Notes: generated by a model from the letters alone, not told the origin. 64,000 nucleotides of DNA from Ectobius pallidus (GCA_964059195.1 CAXKWD010000001.1:156352532-156416531); one strand, 5' to 3'; positions 34,720-48,205 are shown, counted from the first letter of the stretch. Program-made: numbers and translations.

Positions 34720-35525
34720 GCGGGCGAAACCGCGGTAAAATATTGGTGGTTTAACCCTTGAAATATCGTTGATAATAAAAATAAAAAACAAACCATTCCT
34801 TCCCTTGAATTTCTTACAATTGCACAGAATTGATAAAATAAAATTATCATAATATTCATGTCAACAAACAGTTGAGAAACAATACGTATTATCAGTGTTT
34901 AGGTGGCTTTGGGACTGCATAAAACTTACGATATAATTAATTTCTGTAATCTACATACTGATAGGAACGTATTTTGAAGGAAAAAGCGTAAGATATCCAG
35001 ATAAGGAAGCATTAAAACATGGTTGACCATAATGCCTGCGTTCTTTCCAAGAGGCCAAGATTAAATATTGGGGAAGCGACTATAGAACAGAATGAAAAAG
35101 AGGAACAGAAAAGAGCGGCAGATACTGGCCTGCCATTTAAACTTACAAGAAGGCAGTTTCCTGTAAGGGTATCCTTAGCAATGCCAATTAATAAGTCCCA
35201 AGGACAGACTTTACATAAGGTCGGGATTTATTTGCCTGAACCAGTGTTTATGCACGGACAACTATATGTAGCATTTTCGAGAGTCAGGCGTTCAGAGGAT
35301 GTAAGAGTTAAGGTGGAAAACACATCAGAACAGGGAAAGTTACTCGACTATTCTGATGCAGTTTCCACAAAAAATGAAGTATACGATAATACATTTTAAA
35401 TAAAAATTGATGAAGCCAGCGCTGACTTTTGTAAATGTATTGTCTGTGCCTTCAGGATTGTAGACCTGTAAGTTTCGTATTTAAGCATCATTTTAACCGT
35501 GGCAAAGCCACGGGCTATTTCCTAG
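34720..35525 (+). mobile_element. Helitron, 5'-truncated, with intact 3' terminus
   Basis: It contains the end of a Helitron helicase (35019-35399) and a classic terminus: the perfect stem CCGTGGC/GCCACGG with AAA loop (35497-35513), an 8-base spacer, then CTAG (35522-35525) followed by host T. Upstream, GGCGGGCGAAACCGCGGTAAA and ACAAACCATTCCTTCCCTTGAA (about 34718-34805) resemble 40925-40985 in the other Helitron. No 5' TC end was found. Confidence 0.88.
35019..35399 (+). pseudogene. Helitron Rep/helicase, C-terminal end of PIF1-type helicase
   Basis: The 126-codon frame contains [40 protein letters not shown] and [20 protein letters not shown]. These are the last helicase motifs (V and VI) of Helitron proteins: KSQGQT and the QLYVAFSRV arginine-finger region. 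The whole family protein is well over a thousand residues, with an N-terminal HUH nuclease. Neither the nuclease nor the ATP-binding motif is present, so only the end of the protein remains. The frame starts at an ATG that is probably internal. The terminus 100 bp downstream is on the same strand, as expected. Confidence 0.9.
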
Positions 35526-35526
35526 T

Positions 35527-37190
35527 TTTTATACATCTTCAGTGAAGAATGCAAAAAGGCTGGAAACCGCATCTTTAATCATGTTTGTCCCTTTTACGGT
35601 TTCACAGCGATGTGACGTGAACCTGAGGTTAAAAATTGTTCTATACCGTCGTAACAAGAATGAATTAAAAAGGAACACTGTACTTATTTCAAAGAAATAA
35701 TGACTCGGATGAATAAGCCCCTACAAAACTTATTTATGTTCAGTCAAGCATTACACACAAACCATCCGCGACAAAGCATGGTTTTTCAAATTGTGGTATA
35801 TGAACCCCTGTGAGGTAGGCCTACACCAAAAAAGTAATACAAGTCACAAAGTCGTATTAACAGATAACCAATCGTCTGATTTCAAAGGTGCAGTAGGATT
35901 AGTAGCGTGAGTAGCAGACAGGTTTACCGTCAACTCTTTGTCCATAATAAGGATAGAAACATATTTCGCTGAATTCCCCATTTCACATTTTAGTTTTTGC
36001 ATTGGTAGCACTGAGGTTTAGACTCATCCTTTTTTCAAATAACATTTTAAAGTTATTTTCTGCAAAATGCTCCATACGATGCAATTTTTTATTAATTTTC
36101 ATGAAATTTGAAATTAAGTCTTCATGGAGCCACTAAATCTCCTTGATGGAAATTAGAAACAACATATCTTTTGTTCGAACAACTTTTTATATGTGGTTTA
36201 TTTATATATATACGCATACTTGTGCATTTTTTTACCAACTTTTTGTGTAGACATGTCTGTTTGCGACATTAAATGCTAACATTTGAATACAATGTCGGAA
36301 ACACAGATGTTCAAGATAGCAAAACTCCAATTAAATACTTTGTAACACAATTGGATTTATTGTTTCAGAAAGCTTGCTCAGTATGAAGAAAAACTGGAGA
36401 TGGTAATAAAATAATATATTACAAAATGTATTTCTTCCTTTCAATAATATTACAGAAATTAATTCCAACTCGAAAGAACATACTTCATTTCCATGATTTA
36501 TTATTAAAACTACCTACATGATTTTCGAATTTATTGCTTAAAAGCCGCCGAGTGAACATTATAACGAATGACTTCTTTATTGAGTTATAGAGTGTCATAA
36601 TTTAGTATTTATTGGTATCTCATATATTCGGAGTCTATGTGAATAAATACTGAATTACTGAACAAATTATATGACACCACAACAAATTTAATGTGTGGAC
36701 AAAGAAAGGCCGAGCCATTAATATTAATATGGATGTTAAGCATTTGAAATATTACTCTCTAATTACAAAACAACCATTACCAGCAGAGGGTTCTGTATTA
36801 CACGCGACACATGCAAATAAAATGGACCATAAGGTATGTCAAATTTGAATAAAGGATGCCAATGAATTTATTTAAATGACAGGATTGAAAATCAGTCTTT
36901 CAATATACTGTAGCCTACTTTTTATAAGTTCCTTAAGTCCACGCTGTAGTAAACATATTATGAAATATCGATACAATATAACATTATTCGTTGCATAATA
37001 ATATTATGTATTAAAAGAAATGAAAGAAAAAATATATTGTAAGTTATATGTATTGATTTCGACATCGAGATTTCTTGTATATTGAAACTCATGATGTAAT
37101 TGTAGGTATCGAGAATAAAGTGATAGGAGCCTTGGGGTGATTGAAGGTCTCGATCGAGCAATTAGTCTAGTCGAGATATCTCTAGGCTAC
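35527..37190. other. No feature recognised
   Basis: AT-rich sequence with no supported gene, repeat or RNA. Confidence 0.4.
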
Positions 37191-37194
37191 TCCA

Positions 37195-37500
37195 CTTCCT
37201 CGGGTTGCCCCCCGGATATCTACTTGAATTCGTAGAGTCGTAGTTGGGACGGAGCTCTGTCGGGGCCCACTGACGTGTTTTGGTATATGGTTATTTAACG
37301 TCGGGGATGTACTGCAACGTAGGCCTGTGACCGTCGCCGGTATTTTGTCCCGCAGGAGTTCTTTTACATCCCAGGAAATCTAATGACATGGGCACATTTA
37401 TGCACACAAAAATGCCATCGACCTAGGCCGGGTTCAAACTGGGGCACACAAAGCCAGCGCGATACTAACTGCACCACCCAGGCCGACCCCACCGATGTGA
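37195..37500 (-). mobile_element. tRNA-derived SINE, diverged
   Basis: On the minus strand GTCGGCCTGGGTGGTGCAGT (head, ending about 37488) is followed by a B-box-like CAGTTTGAACCCGG, then GGTCGATGGCATTTTTGTG (about 37405-37424). The body has GATGTAAAAGAACTCCTG and AACGTTAAATAACC. The head and the AAAGAACTCC body segment ally it loosely with the family at 14055-14436. No target duplication was recognised. Confidence 0.7.
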
Positions 37501-39466
37501 AAATGCATGGAAAAGCTGTTTATAGATAAGAAATCGGGGAGGGAGCAATCCCTCCTGTTCGGTGGTGAGCTAATGTCAAATATACTTGCTACGTCGGTGT
37601 AGAGAAACGTTAGCACTGCTCGATCCCTCCAGTCGTGAATTTGGAAGGGCCCATGGTACTACCTGTCCATCTATAGAATCTGAATGGATTAAGGAGGTGT
37701 GGCCGAGGTATGGAACCCGTAAAAGAGTGGACTGCCTAATATTCATTTATTCATTCGCTGATGCCATCTTGCCATGCACTTTCGAGAAGTCTGTTCTAAG
37801 AAAGTAACATAGTCCTACTGCAAGGAAATTGTGACGTAGGAAATAGTCAAGCACCGATGGCGATTGAATAGCTTGACAAATTGTAGATTTTATTTTACAT
37901 TCAGAAGTAAGATTTAAGGGAAGAAAAAGTTTAAAGCACAAGAAAAGAGGCCATATTCAATCTTGTTTTCTCCATAGCGTACACCGCTCAAATCAAATTG
38001 CAAATTAACATACTGGAAACTCAGTCCTTTAGAAAAACGATATTAAAGACCAATTTCAAATTCTAAATTTGCAGTTAATTAAAAAAATTAATTATCCTTT
38101 TATTAGCTACTTGCTACGCAGAATGTAGTTTTTCCCTCTTAACTCGTTTATTTTTAACATTTTCATGTACAGTTCTTTTATATATTAAAGTTTAAAGACA
38201 GATAACCAGAAATAACCACTATAAAATTTGTAGTTAAAGAGACAATATTTTAAATGTACATTAAATTTATGTAAATTGTATACGTGATAATTTGCACAAA
38301 AAGTAATAAAAATATGCTCATAAAATCAATTACACAGGTGGAAAATTAAAAAATCATGCAGATATTTAAAGATTTTTAAACCAAAAAGAACTTAGTTGCT
38401 GCATATTTTATATATTATTTTGAAAAATAAATTATTATAAGATGGCAAACTGTACTTATCCCCTAAGTTACGAACTCTTCTTTCCCTCTTACTAGAAATT
38501 CCAGTTTCCCCCTTCCTTTAATGTTCATGGCATGAAACAGAATATCGAATACTTTCAAGTGTTAATACTGTTGGTGAATAAAATATTGTTTATATTCTAA
38601 AATATAACGGGTTTTAATATGAACTGAAATTACACTAATGCAACCTTTATTTCCACGCTAACTAAATTAATTTAATTGGAAATTGCGAGAGCAATGAAAT
38701 TATTTAGTTTTACTCTAGAAAGTTGTTTTTATATTTCGGTGGGCAGTATTATATGAATATTATAGTAGTTATGCGTTTCATTAAAACACCCCCAGCGATA
38801 GACCGCATTGTTACCTGCAGAGAAGCTTTAGCGCAGAATTTATTGTAACTGACACCTTCCTGCAATTCTTGCTAGGGTATCTCCAAGCTCACACGAGCTA
38901 GTGGAACTTTGAAAATAACCTTCTCTTAGTATACAGAGTATGAACATATCATAATTACAAAACCACTCGTAACTAAAATTGTATGAAAACATCTGTTTTA
39001 CAATAACTGGAATGTTTTACTATGTAAATCTACTGCTGTTGTTAGTGTTGGTGACATTTCTAAAATAATTACTTTGAAAATACTATGCATTGATATTTTT
39101 CCATCTGTGCCCGTTGTTAGGAAGATTCACTGTATATTGACTACCGCAACAATATTATAAAATAGTGATCTCTATGGGTAGGAATCCTTACGGTGAATAA
39201 ACATTAAAATTTCGGTAGCGAAGTTGGGTTATTTCGCATTAAATCTAACTAAATATATTTACGACTCAAGTTGTGCAAAAGTTGTAAAAAATATCAAATC
39301 CCTTTAGATTTTAAGCTTTCCATTCTGTAGATATTAACAATTCTTACCAGTTGACTAAATCATTTGCCTGTACATAAACTAGTGTAACACAATCTCCTTG
39401 GCCTATCTACAACAAGGGTGCAGGGGTTACTGGGCACCATAATTCAGCTATTTTTTTATATTGAAA
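37501..39466. other. No feature recognised
   Basis: AT-rich sequence. The small frames at 37586-37941 show no known domain. Confidence 0.4.
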
Positions 39467-39893
39467 TCTATATTAATAAAAATGAATTACCAAATGGTTG
39501 TTGCTGCATCACTTGAGAACGGCTCGACCGATTTGGCTGATTTCTTTTTTGTTGTGTTCGTAATTGTCAGGACAAGGTTTGTATGAAAGACAATTTTTGG
39601 AAAATCTACGGGAAAAGTCGGAAATGTGAAATGAGGCAGAGTTAGAGAGTTTGTTTACATAAAAAAGATTAAAAAATTGAAGTGTGACAAAAGAAGTGTG
39701 ACATATTCACAGTTTGAGAGTTCCGCTTTCACATGTTTTCAAAACAAAACAAACAAAAACAAAAAAAAGTGTGAGTCAACCAAGCCAAGAGTGTGTATGT
39801 ATGTATGTGGCTATGTGTGTTCCCTATACAAATCTACATATCTTGACCAATTTGCACAAAATATTGCACACATACCCAGTAACGCGGTACAGA

Positions 39894-40099
39894 CTTCTTC
39901 TCCTACAGCCGTGTACTGCGTGTTATCTAAACACAATCCGCAAGGCGCTATTTATCATATTCAGTGCTGTTGAGACGTAGGCATTCACTGTGTCCCCTGC
40001 AATGACGACACAGGCTTCTTCTCCGACAGCCGTGTACTGCGTGTTATCTAAACACAATCCGCAAGGCGCTTTTTACTATATTCAGTGCTGTTGAGACGT
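39894..40099 (+). repeat. 85-bp direct repeat, period 121 bp
   Basis: CTTCTTCTCCTACAGCC (39894) and CTTCTTCTCCGACAGCC (40015) begin two nearly identical 85-bp copies ending TGTTGAGACGT. They lie in the first Helitron unit. A weak relative (GTGTACTGCGGCTTGCC, CAGGCGCT) occurs at about 48627-48663. Confidence 0.85.
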
Positions 40100-40170
40100 G
40101 AGTTGTATGTGAAATAATATAATTTCTGTTTGTATTATATTGAAGCTAAATTCTGGAGTTAAAAATGGTT

Positions 40171-40326
40171 CAGTTATTAGGCCTATTCAATTATTGCAAT
40201 TTGACCTGAATTTAGTTTAGAGAGAAAATCCACAAGGGATAGCAGACCCAGTTATTAGGCCTATTCAATTATTGCAATTTGACCTGAATTTAGTTTAGAG
40301 AGAAAATCCACAAGGGGTAGCAGACC
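40171..40326 (+). repeat. 78-bp tandem duplication
   Basis: CAGTTATTAGGCCTATTCAA begins at 40171 and 40249. The two units differ by about one base (CAAGGGATAG against CAAGGGGTAG), so the duplication is recent. Confidence 0.92.
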
Positions 40327-40753
40327 CAATTATAAGGAAAACCCTGAGGGTTCAGCTTACTATTAAATCTGCACGACACACACACACAAATATATCTATA
40401 TTAAGAAAAATGAATTTCCAAAATGTATGTTTTTTCATCACTTGAGAACGGCTATACATATTTGGCTGATTTCTTTTTTGTTGTGTCCATAATTGTCAGG
40501 ACAAGGTTTGTATGAAGAATTTTTTTTTGGAAAATCCACGGAAAAGTCGGAAATATGAAATGAGGCACAGTTAGAGAGTTCTGCTGTCAATTCTTTACAT
40601 TAAAAACAAAGATTAAAAAATTGAAGTGTGACAAAAGGAGTGTGACTTATTCACAGTTTCAGAGTTCCGCTGTCACATGTTTTCATAACAAAACAAACAA
40701 ACAAAGAAACAAAAAAGAAGTGTGAGTCTTGCAACCAAGCCAAATCGAAAGTG

Positions 40754-40866
40754 TGTATGTATGTATGTATGTATGTATGTATGTATGTATGTATGTATGT
40801 ATGTATGTATGTATGTATGTATGTAGGTATGTATGTATGTATGTATGTATGTGGGTATGTATGTTC
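40754..40866 (+). repeat. (GTAT)n microsatellite
   Basis: More than twenty-five GTAT units with two GTAG/GTGG variants. It causes the Tyr-Ile-His-Thr repeats of a spurious minus frame. Confidence 0.95.
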
Positions 40867-41077
40867 CCTATACAAATCTACATTTCTTGACCAATTTGCA
40901 CGAAATTTTGCATACATATCCAGTTAAACCCGGGAAGTAACGCGGTGAACACTAAAATTCAAACAAACCACTCCTCCCCTTGAAAATGTATGTAATTTCT
41001 GAAAATATTATACTGAAAAGTGAAATACAATTCAGTTATCATGATAACATTGTACTTTTTAAAGTGTTCACATAGAG

Positions 41078-41592
41078 CACGTATGGGCAACGCCCGGCCC
41101 GCGGGCCGGATGTGGCCCGCACAGACTTTAGATCCGGCCCGCGAAACATTTTAAAATCGCGCTCCAAAAAGTAAATATTATCGGTTCTTGCCAACTAGAG
41201 AGTGAGAGGGGGAAAACAAAAGCCTGAACTACGAGGGTGTTCCTTCCGGTCAGCGCTAAAAAAAAATGCTGCAATAGGCCTAAATCAAAGTATCGAACCA
41301 GACTACAGATGAAAATTTGGAAAACACTCAGGGCTTGTGTATTAGTGGGACTGGTGCCAACCTTGATTATCTTGTTTCTCAAGTTCAAGCTCCTCAATAA
41401 TTTCTGCTATTTGTAAGTAAATGCCTAATCAGTTCGATATTGTTCTCATTCATGTATCTTTAACATTATATTTTATAAATATAAAAAACCGTATCATGAT
41501 TATTTTTTCACTAATACCTAATATCTACGGCCCGCGACTTCATAAATATCGTAAAATTTAGCCCGCATCTTTCCAAAGGTTGCCCATCTCTG
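41078..41592. mobile_element. hAT MITE with CpG-rich left end
   Basis: The left end is CACGTATGGGCAACGCCC. The right end read inward is CAGAGATGGGCAACC. ACATAGAG is an exact 8-bp duplication at 41070-41077 and 41593-41600. The (C)A-G-A-TGGGCAAC end is typical of many hAT elements. The left end has the palindrome GGCCCGCGGGCC, far GC-richer than the window. The 89-codon minus frame (41128-41397) is not recognisable as transposase. It is nested in the Helitron at 39467-42386 and therefore younger. Confidence 0.93.
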
Positions 41593-42387
41593 ACATAGAG
41601 CTTTGGGAACTATGTAATACAGATTCTGATGCTATCGATGTAACACATTGGTGAAAATAATTAATGAAAAGTGAAATCCACGAAAATAAAGCACAGTGTG
41701 ATGCAGTCACATAACTTTCTCTACCCTTAATATGGAAAATATCATTTTCTCATTTCACATTTTGATGTAGTATAAGCGGTCGTATTGCAGGGACAGCTTA
41801 AGTTTGTGCCAGTGAGTATGCTATTTCAGAAGTCGGTAAAAAAATCCTATCCGTTGATTCGTCACTCATAGCTGTAGGCTTTATATAGGGATGTTTATCA
41901 TAGGCCCTAAACTTCTACAAGAAGACAAAATAGGATGGAACATTTTCAGTCCTATGCCCGCAGTATATTATGTTCCAGGTTTTGGGGGAGGAAAGTATGA
42001 AAGTGATATTGAATATATATTTTTTTTGTTTGTTAATTTCAGCTTCGAAACGGTTGTATGGTAACAAGAGAGTGAGAAATAAAATTTTCCATAAAAACAA
42101 TACAATCTTATGTAATCAGAATTTATGTTTCTTCTTATTTCAACCCCTTCCATGCATGGTGTGTAGAAGCAACGGAATGCAACATTCGACATCCTCTGTG
42201 AGCCATAAAAAGCTATATCTAGCGTTTTCTGAGGGAATAGTTTGAGTGTGATAAGTCGTTCTTCCGCAAGTTCTATGTAGGCCTACATATTATCCAAGGC
42301 CCTAGAGTTTGAAAATCGAAAGTCCTTCATAAGTTAATTTCAAATTACAAATAAAAACCCGGGCAACGACGGGCCTTTTAAGCTAGT

Positions 42388-45128
42388 ATACTATAAAATA
42401 AATTCACTGTCTTAAATTCAAATAGACCTATGCTGTAACAAAAAATAATTTACAAGAACATGCCTGTACAGCAGATAATTTTACCTGAAAAAAGTAGGCT
42501 ATATTTTTTAGTTCTTTATATTTATATCATTGACATACTAAAAGCGAAAATTTCGTAGATACAAATCATTTCGTGTTTTTTTCGCGAATGTAAAACTTTT
42601 CTAGTTAGAAATGTTTGAAAGAAATAAAACCCACTTTATCAACCAAAATTCGTGAATCCGTCACTCACGAACACTAGGTAGGCCTATATTTATATATAGG
42701 CCTTACACAGTCTAAAATCAATAGCATTAGATATGGCTAATGTTTCAGTTTCCCAAAGGAGCTATCTAACTACCTGGAATGGGGGATTTGTTGCAACACC
42801 AGTTCAAAATTTCCTCTTAACCACTTACCTCACATGAAAATAACTTGGAAGTTATACTTCTTGGATGTCCGAGGAGGCATCATGCTAATTACTTCGGGGA
42901 TCTTGAGTTAAGACCACATAGCGTGGTAAACATAACACTACCTCTGCGGCATGAGGGTTTACAAATTGCAAAATTCCCTGAACAGCTCCTGTCCGGGAAT
43001 TCTAAACATAAAGGGTTCTTCTAGCCAGCTTTCTAGATAGAAAATTATAAAGAAGTAAAATATAAATAATGCAGAAAACAAGACGTAGAATAAAGAATTA
43101 AACCTTTTTCAGTTGAAGAAAAGAAAATATAACAGTACTATACTAAATTCCGTGTCACTGTATTCCATGACTGAAGAGGTTCACCATCCAAAGCGATTTT
43201 ATTGATTGATAGGATTGATTTTTGTGGCCAGCATCTTATCGTTTTACTTTTATTTTATTTTATTTTATTTTATTTTGAAATGTGCATATGGCATGTTTTC
43301 TTCGACATTAAGTGGCGAACTGTGCACAGTTTCAATGTTCATGGGGTTGGTGGATAACACAGCCCAACAAAAAAGAACTTTTTGTTTGGTGTCTCAGATG
43401 TTTTACCGGATTTTGGCTACGTAAACAGTTTTTCTCTACCAGCTCTACTTTTATATAGATTTTATTCGTGAACTCTTAGTCTAGCGAAACAAAATCTTGC
43501 TTGATAATATAGCTAGTGAAGGTTCTTGACCATACTTTGGACACGCAGGACGAAAACTGTACGAAGTACAGAAAAAACTAAAAGCTGGATTTTTTTTGGC
43601 CCTCCAATTGACAGCTCATAAGTCATAAACGACCGTACAACATGTGATAATATCATTTTTTTGAAAGGCCCCATGTTATATTGTTATTATAATGTTAATG
43701 TGTTGCTTTTTTCTTAACATGATTATTTTTTATTTATATCAAACGTAAAATGGGATAATATGCATAATGGTAATACCATATCTCGCAAAACTAAAGCTGA
43801 TAGGTCAAATACTAATGGCACATTTGGCATCAGCGACCTAAATATACCCAAGAATAAGTATAAATTCTGAGGCACCAAAATGGCTGTTGGTCTGTGTAAT
43901 TGATTTCTTCCTTGACCTAAACGTAAGCTACTCTCATCCCTTTCCGTAGCTGTACTGTAGTTTATAGTACTATATACAACACCGCTTCGCAATTTGCCAA
44001 TATATCCCGGTGTCAAACTATTTCCTTTTATCTATAGTCTTCATGCTCGAACATTCAGGACACTCACGTTTCAGTTCAGTAAGCACTTTAACCGCGAGGG
44101 TATTTGCTAGCTTTGTAACTTCGTTTCACGGACTTCGTGTAAGTTATATTCAAAGACGAGTGGTTATAAGCTGTTAACTGATAATGCACTAACGAGACTT
44201 GGTCCACAAGTGCGGAAGGACAGATGTTCTGGCTTGCAGAATGTGGGTAACGAGAAAGCATCTCAACAATCCGAGCAGCTTTCGATCGCATCGCAAACTT
44301 CTTTTGTTGACAAAACACGTGATAAGGCCACGGGTGACTGAGTCGCTGGGAACCGCGGAAACTAATTTGGTTTACACACCTATCAGTCTAATGCCTCTGC
44401 AGTTCTTTCAGTGCTCTAGTTCTTCACGTCGTATTTAGCGCATTAATGACAAGCAGCTATAAACACCGGAGCTTTAATGGAGATGGGACGAAACACGAAA
44501 AAAATCGTTCTCAACCCACAAGCTTGTGACAATGAACTAAGTAATAATAGCTTTACTGATCACGATTAATGAATGTGAAATACCAATATTATAGGATAAG
44601 TCAATAGTATGCTTAAAACTATTGGAAATAGCCCACACTGAACTAGCATGAATATAATATCAAGATTATCAAATATACAAAATAAATAAGAACATTTTTC
44701 CAATCAATTATCTAAGAAATAGGGCCTAATAACTAAAAGGTCTAAATTATTCATTTTTAACACTTTTTTAGTAGTAATACTAGTCAATCGAATAATCAAA
44801 TATGTCAGCCGTTTCAAAGATTCTAGAGTTTATAAATTTAATTTAAAATTCCATTAAATTCAATTTGAAAGACAATTATATAATTTAGCACAGTTGAATA
44901 TGCTCCATCCTGTAACATTTTGATGTTCGTTCTTAACATTGGAGGCTAACTACGTTTGAACTTTGCTTGGTACCGAAGTTATGGATATATTCGATTATTT
45001 TCATTAAGTAATGATTTCTTTTTGTAAACTCCAAAATATATACTGTAATATGCTTGAGAGAGGTAAGATACGTAATATTTTGAAACATAGTAGGCATGTT
45101 GTTCGTTTGTTAGCTCCTACAACTATTC
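42388..45128. other. No gene recognised; (TTTTA)n run
   Basis: (TTTTA)n lies at about 43246-43276. The frames at 43723-44016, 44088-44318 and 44199-44438 overlap each other on opposite strands and show no known domain. Confidence 0.4.
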
Positions 45129-45225
45129 ACATTATTATTATTATTATTATTATTATTATCATTATCATCATCATCATCATTATTAGAGTTTGATCTCCGG
45201 TACTTCTTTCAATTACTCTGTGATA
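45129..45225 (+). repeat. (ATT)n/(ATC)n array next to a SINE scrap
   Basis: About ten ATT units and a run of ATC units (45129-45187) abut GTTTGATCTCCGGTAC and TTACTCTGTGATAG. These match the B-box region and following segment of the SINE at 32210-32503 (GTTCGATCCCCGGTAC and TTCTGTGATAG). The scrap is about 45 bp. Confidence 0.65.
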
Positions 45226-46577
45226 GGGGAAATGTTGAAACTTATTGCGAATAAATAAACCTAATTTCCCCTTCCGAGAGTAAAGTGCAACACTCGAATT
45301 AAGGTAATGTATCGTTTAACTTTGATGGCTGAAAAGAAAATATAAGAAACTCAGATTTTTAAACAAACCGTTCAAGAGTAAAAGCAAATCAAAGCATAAT
45401 TATTAATGCAACTTCATTAATGTCCCGATTAATAAATGGGATTCTGTAATACTCCACATAGGAAGTCTGTATAAGTCCAAGCTAGAATATCGTTGAATCT
45501 TCCCCACTGGTGGGCGGATTAGCAATGGAGCAGTCTTCTTGAATATTTCCTGTTATAATGTAAGATCATACATTTCTACGCATCTGTTCCTTGACCCTTT
45601 CGAAGAATGAACTTATTTTACACTAATACCTCCCGAAAAGTTCCTCCTTTGATAATTTAGGAGAACTTAACAGAGAGAAAATATTTTTATTATCTTTCGC
45701 TTTTGTTTGTTTTCCTATTTTTACATTTGAGGTAATTTCTGGTTTCTTTGTTTGTTTTTTGTCTAAGAGACCCCCTCTCGCCATTTGGTTGAAATATTTT
45801 TTTTGTGCTAGCTTTTGGTTTTGCTAATGACTGGATGTTTTTTCGTTTACTTCTAAATGATGTTCCAAATGGATGAATTACTCATGTCAAAGATTTTAGC
45901 TAGACCTCCTTATTTGTGGATTTTCGTTTTAAAAAGCTGTGAATCACTATTTAATTTCCTCTTATAGTAGTATGAGTAACCATTTTACTTTTCTATACTC
46001 TGAAACAATTAGGATAACCTTTCTGGGCACTGGCGCAGGGGCTCAGGTACAATTAATCCATTCAAAGTTAAATTTATACATTTATATAATCATCAAGTGT
46101 AAGCATCGGTGGGTTCTAAGTTTCAAAACAATGAAGAAAATTTTAGTAGAAGAGCTGGTATCCATAAAGATACTCGTAACACCTGGATAAATATTCTCAT
46201 ATTTTAAACAAAACTTTACTGCATTAATGTTATATCTCTGCTATTATTCAGTTTTTACCGTGGCGCATTTACACGTCAGTAGCCATGGAAAGATTAATAA
46301 TGAAGCGCATGCTTTTCTTACTGAGTTACAGTGCACTACAGAAGTATAGTAGTATGTAGTATTTCCAGGGGTAGGTGTACAAAACAGCTTGTGCATAATT
46401 TTCATCGAGACCTTCATTTCTAGTGCCCGAACTCTTTGAGTATTTTTATTCTGTATGTTGCAGGTGTTACATATTATTTTTCATACGAGGAGTAGGGTTA
46501 CGATTAAAGAAATATATTATGCAAAAACTGAGACTTGGTTAATTTGTTTATCACCATGGATGAGAAATGTAATGAGG

Positions 46578-46630
<53 letters not shown>

Positions 46631-48085
46631 TGTGTATTAAGTTACTCTACTGATGTATCATGCAACGTAATATGAAATATTTCAGCTTAGATTATGTAAA
46701 AATTAGTTTTAGTTAGAGATAAATTCCTAATATTAATTAAATTTCACCTTAATATAAATATAGCAGGCATGTAAATAAACATAATATTTATACTTATGGC
46801 TTCTTCATTTGGTTTATAACTTCCGTCATCCCTGCTCGCGATTATTTCTTGGGCGGTTAATTTCCTCTCGCCACAAATAAATAAATAAATAAATAATGTA
46901 TGAACACTGATCTGAAGTCACCAAATAATTAAACGTTTAGATATAAAAGGGGAATATGTGGAATGCTCTTCATTATTCTGAAGCACAAGTTGAATGCCTA
47001 AAATTGAGAAGGAAATTCGAAATTGTGCATTTTGTTGTACAATATCACAACCATTATTATTATTTAATTGATTTGGATAAGGAAAACAAAAAAGATTATT
47101 TAAATGTGAATGACAATAGTTCTGTTCACGTGCTTTATTCGTTCGCATTTCTGCTATGGATTTATTTCCTTTCGCTAGGTACTGAATAACCAGTTAATTC
47201 CTGTAATTCCTACTTCTAATGAAATACGTTAAGTACTTCCTGCTGTAATTAGGGCTTTACACAGAACTGAATAAGCTAGTACATATCCGGAAAGTAATTC
47301 CACAGCATGGGCCAAAACAAGTTAACAGACAATAAGAAATTTTAAATGGAAACGGACCATAAATAAGAGAAATACAAAGTTTCTGATTATAATCATATTT
47401 GAAACTAACAGCATTTACTCAAGTTTTGTTTAATACTATGATCTAACTCTTAAGTATGTATACTATATTACTTTTATAGTGCCTTTAAAATAACTGGCTT
47501 AAAAGTGTAATAGATGTAGACGTTCTGGGATTATCAAGTGGTAAACAGTTCTCTGTGCAGTATGTTGAAGGTTTAATACCATTTCGATGCTTACAGAAAA
47601 TAAAATTTTAAGAAGATATATTGCAAATTTAAGATAATATAATAATTGCTCGTGACAAAGTGGGAGGTATATAAACGAGTAGTTTCAAACCATCATAATC
47701 TGCCATACCTTTAAATTTTTATGTGGATCATTTCTTTTAGAGGTACTCAAGCAGAATGCAAAGGAGAAAAGTGGCAGGAACTTCTTATACTGAAATTCAA
47801 ATATTAGTTTAATTACTGTAAATTAATTCGGGAATGGCTATAAAAATGCTGGTAGAATGCCACTTACTTGTATATATTTTTAAAAATTTACCCAATCTAA
47901 ATGTTAATAATCTGGAAGGAGTATTTAATCGTAATTATCATAATCATTTTACAAAGAAACATGAACATATATAATATAGTCAGAAAATTATATCTACTAT
48001 ATACGGAATACTATTTTAATGGTATCTTTACAGATGTGTAAATGTATTCATTTGTGTAATTTTAATTAATTAGTTTAAATTGCTT
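45226..48085. other. No gene recognised; (TA)n array
   Basis: (TA)n occupies about 46580-46624. AAATA repeats lie at about 46875-46896. The frames at 45939-46190 and around 47 kb are not supported. Confidence 0.4.
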
Positions 48086-48205
48086 TGTAAACAATTTGTA
48101 TATATTTGTCAGTATGACCAAACTGTTTATGTATGGGCTTTAGTAACGGGCCTTGGCTCATAAAGTCCTGTTACTGCTGATAAAAGAAATATATAAAAAA
48201 AACTA
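48086..48205 (+). mobile_element. Possible LINE 3' untranslated tail
   Basis: GTATGGGCTTTAGTAACGGG, then CTCATAAAGTCCTGTTAC, then TGATAAAAGAAATATATAAA resembles the non-coding end of a LINE running into an A-rich tail. No reading frame precedes it, so this is a weak call. Confidence 0.25.

Larger units (their letters stand above)
39467..42386 (+). mobile_element. Tandem non-autonomous Helitron
   Basis: Two Helitron-type 5' ends lie in the same direction. A|TCTATATTAATAAAAATGAA starts at 39467 and A|TCTATATTAAGAAAAATGAA at 40395. Both are followed by CACTTGAGAACGGCT and ATTTGGCTGATTTCTTTTTT, the well-known Helitron leader. One 3' end closes the unit: CCCGGGCAACGACGGGCC, TTTTAAG, CTAG (42383-42386) and host T. 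The first unit lacks its own 3' end, as if a second copy had inserted or rolling-circle replication had failed to stop. The parts shared by both units include GTCAGGACAAGGTTTGTATG and AAAGTCGGAAATRTGAAATG. There is no helicase gene. A hAT MITE (41078-41592) is nested in it. Confidence 0.88.

Noticed and set aside
40754..40866. CRISPR array
   Set aside because: The repeats are four-base units without spacers, and the context is eukaryotic.
40651..40917. Protein with Tyr-Ile-His-Thr repeats
   Set aside because: It is a translation of the (GTAT)n microsatellite.
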